Counted from the stretch's first letter, positions 6,478 through 13,665 are shown. The stretch: 15,580 bases of DNA from Candidatus Bathyarchaeota archaeon (GCA_016934355.1 JAFGTA010000057.1:1-15580), one strand, 5' to 3'. Notes: generated by a model not told the origin, from the letters alone. Made by a program: numbers and translations.

Positions 6478-7419
6478 TCACCTTTGTCTGAGCCAGTACG
6501 CTATGAGCTGTTTTACCCCTTCTCGTACAGTCCAGCGGTTCCTGAAGCCCAGCTTACCCCTTATCTTCGTGAGGTCGTAGCTGAACTTTTTAGTCTCCCC
6601 CGGCCTTGGCGCCGTGTTCACAGCCTCCGCCTTGCCGCCCGTCTCGCTGGCTATCTCCTCCTCAACGATCTTAGCTAGCTCGTTGATGGTGAGGGTCTCG
6701 CCGCCGACGTTGAAGGTCTCGCCGCCCACGCCCTCCGTGGACAGTGATAACATCATGGCCTCCGCTATATCCTGGACGTGCACGAAGTCTCGGCTGTACT
6801 CGCCGTCGCCGAAGACAGTCAGGACCTCCCCGTTCATCGCCTGGTTGACGAACTTGGGTATCACAGTGTCCCACCGGGTGAATACTCCGACGCCGTAGAT
6901 GTTGCCGAACCGCAGGTTCACGGTCTCGATCCCGTCGTTGTACCAGTAGGTGTTGATTATCTGCTCGCCCGAGACCTTGGTGACGCCGTACAGGTTGACC
7001 GGACGCTGGGGGTGATCCTCCGTCACAGGCATCCTCACAGGCACACCGTAGGTGGAGGCGCTAGAGCAGAAGACCACGCGACTAAGATCCAGCTTCTTAA
7101 CGGCCTCCATCACCTGATGAGTACCGTAAATGTTCACGGAGACAGCCTCCTCAGGGTGTTCCTTGCATCTCACCAGCCCAGGTAGGGCCGCGAGGTGGGC
7201 TATAGCATCACATCCCTCCCAAACGTCTAGCAGCAGCTTCTGGTCACGGATGTCACCCACTATGAACTCGGCTCTATCACCGGTCTCGAAACTCTTGAGG
7301 TGCTTGTAGTCGCCGATGCTCTGGTTGTCGACGGAAACTACGCTGTCTCCACGTTCGAGAAGCCTATTCACCAGGGTCGAGCCTATGTACCCGGCTCCCC
7401 CTGTCACAGCTACCTTCAT
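6478..7419 (-). CDS. NAD-dependent nucleotide-sugar epimerase/dehydratase (UDP-glucose 4-epimerase-like)
   Basis: With the ATG at 7419 the protein has 313 residues and begins MKVAVTGGAGYIGS. An in-frame TTG at 7425 would add only two residues. It is an extended short-chain dehydrogenase: the NAD loop GGAGYIG (7-13), catalytic Ser in CSSASTYG, and YxxxK in NLYGVTK (Tyr144, Lys148). These are followed by the substrate-side segments LRFGNIYG, GDGEYSRDFVHVQD and NVGGE, typical of UDP-hexose epimerases. It stands between UDP-sulfoquinovose synthase (43-nt gap) and the glycosyltransferase (4-nt gap), so it probably makes or interconverts a nucleotide sugar for the same pathway. 4-Epimerization of UDP-glucose, or a uronate, N-acetyl or sulfo derivative, are all possible. 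A second, different epimerase-like gene lies at 10703. Confidence 0.9.
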   Translation of the reverse strand: MKVAVTGGAGYIGSTLVNRLLERGDSVVSVDNQSIGDYKHLKSFETGDRAEFIVGDIRDQKLLLDVWEGCDAIAHLAALPGLVRCKEHPEEAVSVNIYGTHQVMEAVKKLDLSRVVFCSSASTYGVPVRMPVTEDHPQRPVNLYGVTKVSGEQIINTYWYNDGIETVNLRFGNIYGVGVFTRWDTVIPKFVNQAMNGEVLTVFGDGEYSRDFVHVQDIAEAMMLSLSTEGVGGETFNVGGETLTINELAKIVEEEIASETGGKAEAVNTAPRPGETKKFSYDLTKIRGKLGFRNRWTVREGVKQLIAYWLRQR

Positions 7420-7461
7420 CGACAATCACATGGATTTAGTGAATAAAAGAATGGTTGGAGC

Positions 7462-8616
7462 CTAGGCGGTCCACTTGATCTTGGGCATAATGGACTCGCG
7501 CTTCGCCTCGATCCTGTCCTTGTACTCGATGAGCTTTGGAAGAGTGATCCGCAGCTCGTCCTCAAGGGTGAACGTGGGCTTGAACCCCAGGTTGGGCAGG
7601 TGCTCCATGTCCGGCTCGTAGTAGTGCTCCTCAGCCTCCAGCCGGGGATTGGGAATGTTCCATATCTTGCCCTCCAAGCCGTACTCCTTCGCGATCTTCG
7701 AGACACGCTCCGCCAGGTCGTTGACGCTGTAGGTCTCGTCGAACTGGTTGAAGACCCTGTACTCTCCCTCATCCGGGGGTTTCTCGATTGCGATGGTGAA
7801 GCACTGCATGCTGTCCCTCAGCGCGAGGTATCCTCGTGTCTGGCCGCCCTTGCCGTAGGGGGTGAGCTCGTGACCCACCACAGCCTGGGCGCAGAACCTG
7901 TTGATGGCCGTACCCCAGACCTCGTCGAAGTCGAACCGTGTTAGGAGGTCGTCGTGCACCATGTCCTCGGTGAGGACGCCGTGGACCACTCCCTGCATCA
8001 CGTCGGTTGCCCTCAGGCCCCATATCTTGTTGGCGAACATTAGGTTCCACGTGTCGTGGACCTTGGTGAGGTGGTACCAGCTGCCCGGCTGCCGAGGGAA
8101 AGGCAGCTTGTCCTTGCGGCCCCTGTACTCGATCTCGAAGAATCCCTCAGGGATGTCGATGTTGGGGGTGCCGTACTCCCCCATTGTGCCCAGCTTGAGG
8201 AGGTGGCACTTGGGTGCGTGGTCCTTCATAGCGAACAGGATGTTGTTTTGGCCGATGACGTTGTTGATCTGCGTGTAGTTGCAGTGGGCCACGTCTATCA
8301 TGCTGTAAGGTGCGCTGGGTATCTCGCCGAGGTGGACGATGCAGTCGGGCTTCTCCTTCTCGACGACGAGGTCGACGAAGCTCTCTTCACATATGTCTCC
8401 CTTGTAGAACCTTAGGTCGCGTCCAGTGGCCTTCTTATAGGCTTTGAGCCTTTTTTCCATCGGTTTGATGGGGGTGGCGCTCCAGCTGCCTATCTCGACG
8501 ACGTTTCTGCGTCTGCTCATGTTGTCTACGCCGCAGACGTCGTGTCCTCTGCCGCTCAGGTACATGCTGAGGGTCCAGCCCAGGTAGCCGTCCATTCCCA
8601 TAATCATTACGTTCAT
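7462..8616 (-). CDS. agl3: UDP-sulfoquinovose synthase (SQD1/Agl3 family)
   Basis: The 384-residue protein matches the SQD1 family along its whole length. The Rossmann loop GMDGYLG is at 7-13. YSMID and YTQINN follow, then KLGTMGEYGTPNIDIPEG with Thr144 and Glu147. Tyr181 and Lys185 lie in WYHLTK, with GKGGQTRGY at 255-263, VFNQFDETYSVN, NPRLEAEEHYY and a C-terminal IMPKIKW. In plants and cyanobacteria this enzyme converts UDP-glucose and sulfite to UDP-sulfoquinovose for sulfolipid. In Sulfolobus acidocaldarius the homologue Agl3 supplies the sulfoquinovose of the N-glycan. The archaeal setting makes a surface glycan or a glycolipid the likely destination. It is the first gene of the leftward cluster, with AGGGG about 8 nt before its ATG. 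Its likely TATA box overlaps an inverted repeat. The catalytic residues look intact. Confidence 0.95.
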   Translation of the reverse strand: MNVMIMGMDGYLGWTLSMYLSGRGHDVCGVDNMSRRRNVVEIGSWSATPIKPMEKRLKAYKKATGRDLRFYKGDICEESFVDLVVEKEKPDCIVHLGEIPSAPYSMIDVAHCNYTQINNVIGQNNILFAMKDHAPKCHLLKLGTMGEYGTPNIDIPEGFFEIEYRGRKDKLPFPRQPGSWYHLTKVHDTWNLMFANKIWGLRATDVMQGVVHGVLTEDMVHDDLLTRFDFDEVWGTAINRFCAQAVVGHELTPYGKGGQTRGYLALRDSMQCFTIAIEKPPDEGEYRVFNQFDETYSVNDLAERVSKIAKEYGLEGKIWNIPNPRLEAEEHYYEPDMEHLPNLGFKPTFTLEDELRITLPKLIEYKDRIEAKRESIMPKIKWTA

Positions 8617-8648
8617 GTGTCTTTCCCCTGTAACACTATCCTAGATCG

Positions 8649-8656
8649 GATATTAC
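8649..8656 (-). promoter_or_regulatory. TATA-like box for the UDP-sulfoquinovose synthase operon
   Basis: The minus strand reads GTAATATC, about 36 nt before ATG 8616, with the ribosome-binding site at 8625-8629 in between. It overlaps one arm of the inverted repeat at 8653-8672, so a protein bound there would compete with TBP. Confidence 0.4.
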
Positions 8657-8672
8657 TACTCGGGAATAGTAA
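8653..8672. promoter_or_regulatory. Inverted repeat, candidate operator between regulator and sulfosugar operon
   Basis: The bases read TTACTA, eight spacer bases, then TAGTAA: a perfect 6+6 dyad. An inner register also gives TACT, seven bases, AGTA (8657-8671). It sits in the 113-nt divergent gap between the TrmB-like regulator and UDP-sulfoquinovose synthase. It overlaps the likely TATA box of the synthase and lies just before that of the regulator. As I recall, a TACT-N7/8-GAGTA type site has been reported for a haloarchaeal TrmB, which would fit. The dyad itself is directly visible; its use as an operator is inference. Confidence 0.5.
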
Positions 8673-8680
8673 GTTTTTCG

Positions 8681-8688
8681 TTTATAAA
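8681..8688 (+). promoter_or_regulatory. TATA-like box for the TrmB-like regulator
   Basis: TTTATAAA, the clearest TATA box in the window, is centred about 45 nt before GTG 8730. This gives a leader of about 20 nt that includes GAGGGG at 8719-8724, 5 nt before the GTG. The inverted repeat lies just upstream, where autoregulation would be possible. Confidence 0.6.
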
Positions 8689-8729
8689 CTTATTTAAACA
8701 TACAACCAAATTACATCCGAGGGGATTCT

Positions 8730-9566
8730 GTGGAGCCGAAGGTCAACCACGTTAAGTTCAACCTGATGAACATGGGGCTGAACGAGTACCAGGCCTCCGC
8801 ACTCGCCCACCTCATGTACCTGGGCGAGACCAAGGCAACTACTCTCAGCAAGGCCAGCGGCGTCCCAAACGCCCGGATATACGGCGTTCTGGATGAGCTC
8901 AGCCAGAAGGGGCTCATCATAATGAGGCCGGGCCGACCCGCCCTCTACGCGCCGCTGTCCCCGGAGGAGATTGCCGATGCCCTTGTAGCGGTCTCACGTG
9001 AGGAGGTGAGGAAGCGCCTGAGCGTGGTGGAGTCATACAGGAGCGAGTTCGAGTCGGCGGCGTCCGAGATGTACCTCAAGGCCGGGGCCAGCGAGCAGAG
9101 GACCAGCCTCATACGTGTGGTGAGCGTCGGCGACGTTTCGCTTGAGGAGACGCGGAAGCTGTACCGTGAAGCTAGGGCTAGCATCCTCGTCTCAACTAGG
9201 GCGATGGAGTACTTCAGTCAGGTTAAGGATGAGCTGCTTAACGCACTCGGTAGGGGTGTTAATGTTAAGATGCTCATGAGGTCGCCGGAGAGCCTCAGCG
9301 AGTCCGACAACGAGAAGCAGGGGCTAGTCTTACGGGAAATCCACGCCTCCTCGGTGAGCGGCTTCGAGGTCAGGTTCTCCGACGTTGTGGAGATACGTGG
9401 CTGCGTGATCGACCCGGAGGAGGGAGGGAAAGCGTTGTTCCTAGTCGAGGAGGAGGGTGTGCCCTTCTTCCTGCGTGAGGCGGCGCTGACGTTCCACCCG
9501 GGCGTCGTCAAGGCATTAGGCGCCATGTTCGACCTCAAGTGGAGGTTCGACTCCCGCCCCGCGTAG
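8730..9566 (+). CDS. TrmB-family transcriptional regulator
   Basis: The 278-residue protein begins with a TrmB-type winged helix (about 8-75): a helix-turn-helix around TLSKASGVPNARIYGVLDEL (38-57) and a wing with MRPGRPALYAPLSPEEI. A helical linker of about 80-115 follows, then a C-terminal domain with the phospholipase D-like TrmB pattern (ILVSTRAMEYF, GVNVKMLMRS, FLVEEEGVPFFLREAALTFHPG). In characterized members this part binds sugars and switches DNA binding. Start is GTG 8730, supported by GAGGGG. It diverges from the UDP-sulfoquinovose synthase operon across 113 nt with a dyad in between. Control of that operon, possibly by sugar availability, is therefore a good guess but not shown. 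The next gene rightward has its own TATA-like box. Confidence 0.88.
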   Translation: MEPKVNHVKFNLMNMGLNEYQASALAHLMYLGETKATTLSKASGVPNARIYGVLDELSQKGLIIMRPGRPALYAPLSPEEIADALVAVSREEVRKRLSVVESYRSEFESAASEMYLKAGASEQRTSLIRVVSVGDVSLEETRKLYREARASILVSTRAMEYFSQVKDELLNALGRGVNVKMLMRSPESLSESDNEKQGLVLREIHASSVSGFEVRFSDVVEIRGCVIDPEEGGKALFLVEEEGVPFFLREAALTFHPGVVKALGAMFDLKWRFDSRPA

Positions 9567-9572
9567 ACCAGT

Positions 9573-9580
9573 CTTTAAAT
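9573..9580 (+). promoter_or_regulatory. TATA-like box for the zinc-ribbon RDD gene
   Basis: CTTTAAAT just after the TrmB-like gene stop is centred about 34 nt before ATG 9611, predicting a leader of about 9 nt. This supports 9611 over the upstream in-frame start at 9539, which overlaps the regulator gene. Confidence 0.5.
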
Positions 9581-9610
9581 CGAGGACTTCTATCCTCCTT
9601 CTTGGTTAAT

Positions 9611-10663
9611 ATGGTGCGGTGCCCGGGCTGCGGTGAGTGGAATCCATACGACTCGGCGTTCTGCAGGAGATGCGGTGGAAGACTGGACGCTTCTAGGCGT
9701 GACACCAGGTTCGACCGGCTGACACATGACGTGGGGGCACAGACCCTCTGGGTCACGCGCGCCATCGCGTACGGGGTAGACGCGTTCATCGTGGGGGCCG
9801 TGGGAGCCGTCCTCGCGGCTCTGGCTTACCTCCCGCTGTGGATCGGCTCCCTGTTCGGAGACGCCGCGGGCTGGAGAGGAGTCTGGGGGCTGCCTTTCGT
9901 ATTCGGGTTGGGTCAGGTGATCTACTTCACGGCGATGGAGTACCTGTACGGCGCGACTGTGGGTAAACGCTTCCTGGGTCTGAGAGTCGAGGGCGTTAAC
10001 GGTGGGAAGCCTTCGTTGACCGGGGCTTTCATGAGGAACGCATCGAAGATTCACGTCGTCGCGCTGCTTCTCGACGTCGTCACGGGTCTGCTGCTGACTG
10101 ACGACCCGAGGGACAAGTTCACAGACGGCGTGTCGGGCACGTACGTGGTGAGAGGGAAGGGCGGAGTCGTTTTCCCCGGCGTTATGTTTCAGCGTCCAAC
10201 GCGTCGCTCGTTTGACGATACGTTCGCCGAGTTCGGGGACTGGGGTGAGAGGAGCGACCTCCTCGAAGGAGCCGGCTTCGGCGTCTTCCTCATCGTGGTC
10301 GCCACCATAGTGTTGAACTACCCAGGCACCCACCTCGTGGTACTTGACTGGGTTCGAAGCTGGATGGCTTCGGGGATCACGCCTATTCCGGAGGCTCTTC
10401 TGGCGCCTCTCTACTGGTTCTTCACTGCCATGGGTACGTGGGGTGTGCTGACAGCGGTCATCAGGTATTACACTGGGTGGAACCGTTGGCGTGCGGCGCA
10501 GGACATTCTAGGCGGGTTGTTCAACTTCTATCTAGCGTACATCATCCAGCGCCATGGCATAGGGGCGTTTACGTGGAGTATTCTGTTCCCGGCGTTCCTA
10601 GTGTTCGTGGGCGGGCAGGTGATCGTCTCGGTTTTTCTTTTCCCGAAAAAAAAGCGGAGATAA
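9611..10663 (+). CDS. Zinc-ribbon RDD-family multi-pass membrane protein
   Basis: From ATG 9611 the protein has 350 residues. An N-terminal zinc ribbon has Cys at 4, 7, 18 and 21 (CPGC, CRRCGG). An RDD domain follows at about 46-180: RAIAYGVDAF in the first helix (Arg50, Asp57), YGATVGKRFLGLRV between helices, MRNASK and the DDPRDKFTD ending. The domain has about three membrane helices. Unlike simple RDD proteins it continues: about 222-246, 262-285 and 300-344 look like further membrane helices, ending in a basic tail KKKRR. RDD proteins are poorly understood; some have been proposed to move ions or solutes. The zinc ribbon presumably faces the cytoplasm as a protein-binding or sensing module. 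I cannot assign a substrate. The gene is followed after about 39 nt by an epimerase-like gene with its own TATA-like box. Confidence 0.82.
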   Translation: MVRCPGCGEWNPYDSAFCRRCGGRLDASRRDTRFDRLTHDVGAQTLWVTRAIAYGVDAFIVGAVGAVLAALAYLPLWIGSLFGDAAGWRGVWGLPFVFGLGQVIYFTAMEYLYGATVGKRFLGLRVEGVNGGKPSLTGAFMRNASKIHVVALLLDVVTGLLLTDDPRDKFTDGVSGTYVVRGKGGVVFPGVMFQRPTRRSFDDTFAEFGDWGERSDLLEGAGFGVFLIVVATIVLNYPGTHLVVLDWVRSWMASGITPIPEALLAPLYWFFTAMGTWGVLTAVIRYYTGWNRWRAAQDILGGLFNFYLAYIIQRHGIGAFTWSILFPAFLVFVGGQVIVSVFLFPKKKRR

Positions 10664-10666
10664 TCT

Positions 10667-10674
10667 CTATATGG
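10667..10674 (+). promoter_or_regulatory. TATA-like box for the second epimerase gene
   Basis: CTATATGG follows the RDD gene stop closely and is centred about 32 nt before ATG 10703, implying a leader of only a few bases. It makes independent transcription of the epimerase gene plausible. Confidence 0.45.
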
Positions 10675-10702
10675 TGTAACCCGGTCTTTCATGTGAACTC
10701 GT

Positions 10703-11653
10703 ATGAAGGACCTCGTGACAGGCGGAGCAGGTTTCATCGGCAGCCACCTAGTAGATAGGCTGATGACTGATGGACGAGATGTGAATGTCATCGATAACCT
10801 GGCTTCTGGATCACTCGTTAACCTGCGAAAATGGAAGGGGCACAGCAGGTTAGAGTTCGTAGACGGAGACCTCCTCGATAAGGACGACTGCCTGAAGGCC
10901 GTGGAAGGATGCAGCAGAGTCTTCCACCTCGCAGCCAACCCTGAGGTGAGGGCCAACAAGGCTAGCCCCGAGAACCATTTCAGGCAGAACATCGAGGCCA
11001 CCTTCAACCTGCTGGAGGCCGTCAGGGAGCGGGGCGGCGTAGAGCTGTTCGCCTTCGCGTCCACCAGCACGGTCTACGGTGAGGCCTCGGCTATACCGAC
11101 GCCTGAGGCGTACGGCCCGATGAAGCCTATCAGCCTCTACGGGGCGTCCAAGCTGGCGTGTGAGGCGCTTGTGAGCGCGTACGCCTCGATGTACGGCTTC
11201 AAGGCTGCGCTGTATAGGCTAGCTAACGTGGTGGGCCCTAGGAGTAACCACGGAGTCATCTGGGACTTCGTCGGGAAGCTGAGGAAGAGCCCAGACGAGC
11301 TGGAGGTGCTTGGGGACGGGACCCAGTCGAAGTCGTACCTGTATATAGATGACTGCGTCGACGGCTTCCTGAAGGGAGCCGAGGCAAAGGATCGGGTATC
11401 GGTTTTTAACATGGGAAGCGAGGACAGGGCCAGCGTGCTGGAGATAGCCGGCATCGTGAAGGAGGAGGCCGGGTGCCCGGACGCCGAGATACATCTCACC
11501 GGCGGCGTCGACGGTGGAAGGGGGTGGAGGGGGGACGTCAAGGTTATGCAGCTTGACATGTCCGCTCTGAAGCGACTCGGGTGGACGCCCAGGTACCGCA
11601 GCGAGGAGGCGGTAAGACTCACCGCAAGAGCCGTCGCCGAGCTGAGGCGTTAA
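10703..11653 (+). CDS. NAD-dependent nucleotide-sugar epimerase (GalE/WbpP-like extended SDR)
   Basis: The 316-residue extended short-chain dehydrogenase has the NAD loop GGAGFIGS near the N-terminus, VIDNLASG after the second strand, GDLLDKD, HLAANPEVR, catalytic Ser/Thr in STSTVYGE and YxxxK in SLYGASK. Later come YRLANVVGPR, LGDGTQSKSYLYIDD and a C-terminal GWTPRY. This pattern is common in archaeal UDP-glucose/UDP-N-acetylglucosamine 4-epimerases. The NPEVR and YIDD segments distinguish it from the epimerase at 6478, so the two are separate paralogues rather than a recent copy. Its position between two zinc-ribbon membrane proteins suggests cell-surface glycan work, but the product is uncertain. 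The start codon is preceded by no strong ribosome-binding site, in line with a short leader. Confidence 0.9.
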   Translation: MKDLVTGGAGFIGSHLVDRLMTDGRDVNVIDNLASGSLVNLRKWKGHSRLEFVDGDLLDKDDCLKAVEGCSRVFHLAANPEVRANKASPENHFRQNIEATFNLLEAVRERGGVELFAFASTSTVYGEASAIPTPEAYGPMKPISLYGASKLACEALVSAYASMYGFKAALYRLANVVGPRSNHGVIWDFVGKLRKSPDELEVLGDGTQSKSYLYIDDCVDGFLKGAEAKDRVSVFNMGSEDRASVLEIAGIVKEEAGCPDAEIHLTGGVDGGRGWRGDVKVMQLDMSALKRLGWTPRYRSEEAVRLTARAVAELRR

Positions 11654-11656
11654 AGT

Positions 11657-11664
11657 CTTTATTC
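11657..11664 (+). promoter_or_regulatory. Weak TATA-like box before the second zinc-ribbon membrane protein
   Basis: CTTTATTC is centred about 36 nt before GTG 11696. The 42-nt gap between the epimerase stop and this start contains no clear ribosome-binding site, so a short-leader transcript is the simplest reading. Confidence 0.3.
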
Positions 11665-11695
11665 TCTTTCTATCTCATTATCTATCGGTGTCTTA

Positions 11696-12589
11696 GTGCC
11701 TTATTGCCCAAGATGCGGTGTGGAGGTCTCGGAGGATACGCTACACTGTCCGAGGTGTGGCTCCGAGATACGTTACTCTGCGGTGACTTCTGAACCTGAG
11801 CGTGAGGGTGTGGTCGAGCATCTGAGGTATGCGATCGACGTCGCCCGGGCTAAGCCCATCGTCTTCGGGCCTTCTCTTGTTGAGGTTCTGATCGCTTTCG
11901 CTAACGGCAGGATTCTTGACTCTTGGGGCGTGTTCCAGGAATTCATCGAGGAGCTCATCCAGTACTTTCAGTCGCAGACAGGGGTCATGCCTGTGGCGTA
12001 CACGTACAACGGCTTCGAGTTCGACTTCACCCGCTTCATAGCCTGGGTCCCTGTGCTCATGTTCGCGTTATCCCTAGTGTCTTGGGTCGCCTCGCTTGCT
12101 TCTATCAAGGTCTCATGGAGCGTCGTCCGGGGCGAGGACCCTGATATTCAGGGCAGCTTCGTCTTCATTGGTAGACGCATAGTTAGGTTCGTCTATGCGT
12201 CCATCCTGTCTCATGTATTCTATGCCGTTGTCTTCGGGGTTGCTGTGGGTTTGATTCTCGCCGGTAACAGCATCGGTGTCGGGCCGGCTTACCTCCTTTC
12301 GTTCATTATTATGATGGGAGTTCTGGTAGTGTGGATATTGGCTGGCCCAGTCTTCATACTGATGGTCGGTGACGACGCCGGGTTCATCTCGTCTCTTAAA
12401 GCTTCGTTCAGTTTCAGCCGCGGAAGACTGGACTCATACATTGGGATCAGCTTACTGCTTTTCCTTGTGGGTTTCGGGCTTACCATGATTCCCACGGTGG
12501 GCACATACCTCACATTCATCTCGGGCGTCATGTGGAACCTCGCCATGATAGACCTCTACAACCAGTACAAGGCGGGTAGAGAACTCTAG
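11696..12589 (+). CDS. Zinc-ribbon multi-pass membrane protein of unknown function
   Basis: The 297-residue protein starts at a GTG, with an N-terminal zinc ribbon whose Cys lie at 4, 7, 18 and 21, the same spacing as in the RDD protein at 9611. After a linker come several hydrophobic segments: a weaker one at about 55-70, then about 113-138, 165-190, 196-224 and 247-285, the last probably two helices. Between 139 and 164 lies a charged loop with VVRGEDPD, and another loop holds VGDDAGFISSLKASFSFSR. The helix layout with the internal SLKASFSFSRGR segment resembles archaeal proteins with a DUF4013-like or DUF7847-like membrane domain, but I cannot assign a family with certainty. No catalytic motif is visible. 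A role in membrane or envelope assembly next to sugar-nucleotide genes is speculation. Confidence 0.75.
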   Translation: MPYCPRCGVEVSEDTLHCPRCGSEIRYSAVTSEPEREGVVEHLRYAIDVARAKPIVFGPSLVEVLIAFANGRILDSWGVFQEFIEELIQYFQSQTGVMPVAYTYNGFEFDFTRFIAWVPVLMFALSLVSWVASLASIKVSWSVVRGEDPDIQGSFVFIGRRIVRFVYASILSHVFYAVVFGVAVGLILAGNSIGVGPAYLLSFIIMMGVLVVWILAGPVFILMVGDDAGFISSLKASFSFSRGRLDSYIGISLLLFLVGFGLTMIPTVGTYLTFISGVMWNLAMIDLYNQYKAGREL

Positions 12590-12618
12590 GTTCTGTAGCC
12601 TCCGCCTACTTACAATCC

Positions 12619-12840
12619 GTGATAAAACAATTACCGGCTGGTATTCTCTACGTGAATCTGTTGAGCGACGGCGTGTACACAGGTTATCTGGTGGTGTGCT
12701 GTCTTGTTGTGTACCTCGTCGTCTCCCTTCTATCAATCTGGGTGGTCAGGTATAGAGTGGGTAAGCCAAGCGCCACCGAAATCCCCGAAGTAGCGATAAA
12801 AGAGGGTACAGCTCTCCTAGAGAAAGAGGTAACCACCTGA
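12619..12840 (+). CDS. Small single-pass membrane protein, hypothetical
   Basis: An open frame of 73 codons starts at GTG 12619; GTG 12652 and TTG 12661 are also possible. About residues 20-44 form one strong membrane helix (YLVVCCLVVYLVVSLLSIWVV), with a basic RYRVGK just after it. A hydrophilic tail ends KEGTALLEKEVTT. Under the positive-inside rule the tail would be cytoplasmic. The frame ends 15 nt before the converging channel gene. The arrangement recalls small accessory subunits of transporters, but I recognise no family and its reality as a gene is only moderately certain. Confidence 0.5.
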   Translation: MIKQLPAGILYVNLLSDGVYTGYLVVCCLVVYLVVSLLSIWVVRYRVGKPSATEIPEVAIKEGTALLEKEVTT

Positions 12841-12855
12841 GCACGGAGACTTCAG

Positions 12856-13665
12856 TCACTCTTTCATGTAGATGTAGCAGTACACCGCTGCGACGAAGAC
12901 CGCCCCGCCGAGGATGTTCCCAAGGGTCACCGGGATAAGGTTTCTGCCGATGAAGCCGGCCCACGACAGGCCAGACAGGTTCAGGCTCGACTGTGCGGCG
13001 AAGGAGGCGTCCTTGAGGAAGATTCCCATGGGGACGAAGTACATGTTGGCGACGCTGTGCTCAAAACCAGAGGCCACGAACGCCATTATCGGGAAGATAC
13101 ATGCCAGTATCTTGCCGGTAGTGTCCTCCGCGGACGACGCGATCCAGACTGCTAGGCAGACCAGCCAGTTACAGACCAGCCCCCTGAAGAACGCCTGAGT
13201 GAATGGTATGTTTACTTTGCCGCTTGCGATGGACAGCGCCTTCAGGCCAAGGGCGTTCCCCGCCATCGTGTACAGACCCGTGTTGTATATGATCCAAGCA
13301 AGAAGGACAGAGCCCACGAAGTTGCCCGCGTAGACGACCGCCCAGTTCTTCAGCAGCTCGTTCGCAGTGATCTTCCTAGACCAGTAGGACATGAAGATCA
13401 GGTTGTTGCCGGTGAACAGCTCCGCGCCCGCCACCAACACCAGTATGAGCCCCACCGAGAACACGGTACCTGTTACGACCTTGGAAAGGCCGACCCCAAT
13501 ATACTGCGCAGCGTCCATGGACGCCGTCGTTGCCACCTGGGCGCCGAAGCCCACGTATACACCCGCCAGCACCGAGAGGAGAAACATCTTCTTTACCTGT
13601 CGACGCGCCTTGCGTACACCTGCCTCGCAGACGGTGTGCGCGACTTCGAAGGGTTGCTTTAACAC
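12856..13665 (-). CDS. Formate/nitrite transporter (FNT) family channel
   Basis: The 269-residue protein has the six-helix FNT fold. The hallmark AGAELFTGNN is at 79-88 (omega-loop Thr85), the central-pore histidine is in GFEHSVANMYF (His203), and the last helix region contains NLIPVTLGNILGGAVFV. Half-membrane breaks fall at the expected places, and the length is that of FocA-like proteins. The family forms pentamers that pass formate, nitrite, hydrosulfide or other small monovalent anions. FocA-like features do not by themselves separate these substrates. Start is GTG 13665, followed by a basic helix KARRQVKK at the cytoplasmic face. No formate dehydrogenase or formate-lyase gene is in view; the nearest redox gene is the sulfhydrogenase beta-like subunit at the right edge. 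Its last codons converge on a small membrane protein. Confidence 0.92.
   Translation of the reverse strand: MLKQPFEVAHTVCEAGVRKARRQVKKMFLLSVLAGVYVGFGAQVATTASMDAAQYIGVGLSKVVTGTVFSVGLILVLVAGAELFTGNNLIFMSYWSRKITANELLKNWAVVYAGNFVGSVLLAWIIYNTGLYTMAGNALGLKALSIASGKVNIPFTQAFFRGLVCNWLVCLAVWIASSAEDTTGKILACIFPIMAFVASGFEHSVANMYFVPMGIFLKDASFAAQSSLNLSGLSWAGFIGRNLIPVTLGNILGGAVFVAAVYCYIYMKE

Noticed and set aside
9590..10333. Long open frame antisense to the RDD gene
   Set aside because: Its translation is rich in His, Arg and Pro with no domain pattern, whereas the plus strand encodes a clear zinc ribbon and membrane helices.
6478..11653. The two epimerase genes as a duplicated segment
   Set aside because: They share only family motifs; segments around the active site and the C-terminal halves differ, so no recent duplication or repeat boundary is visible.
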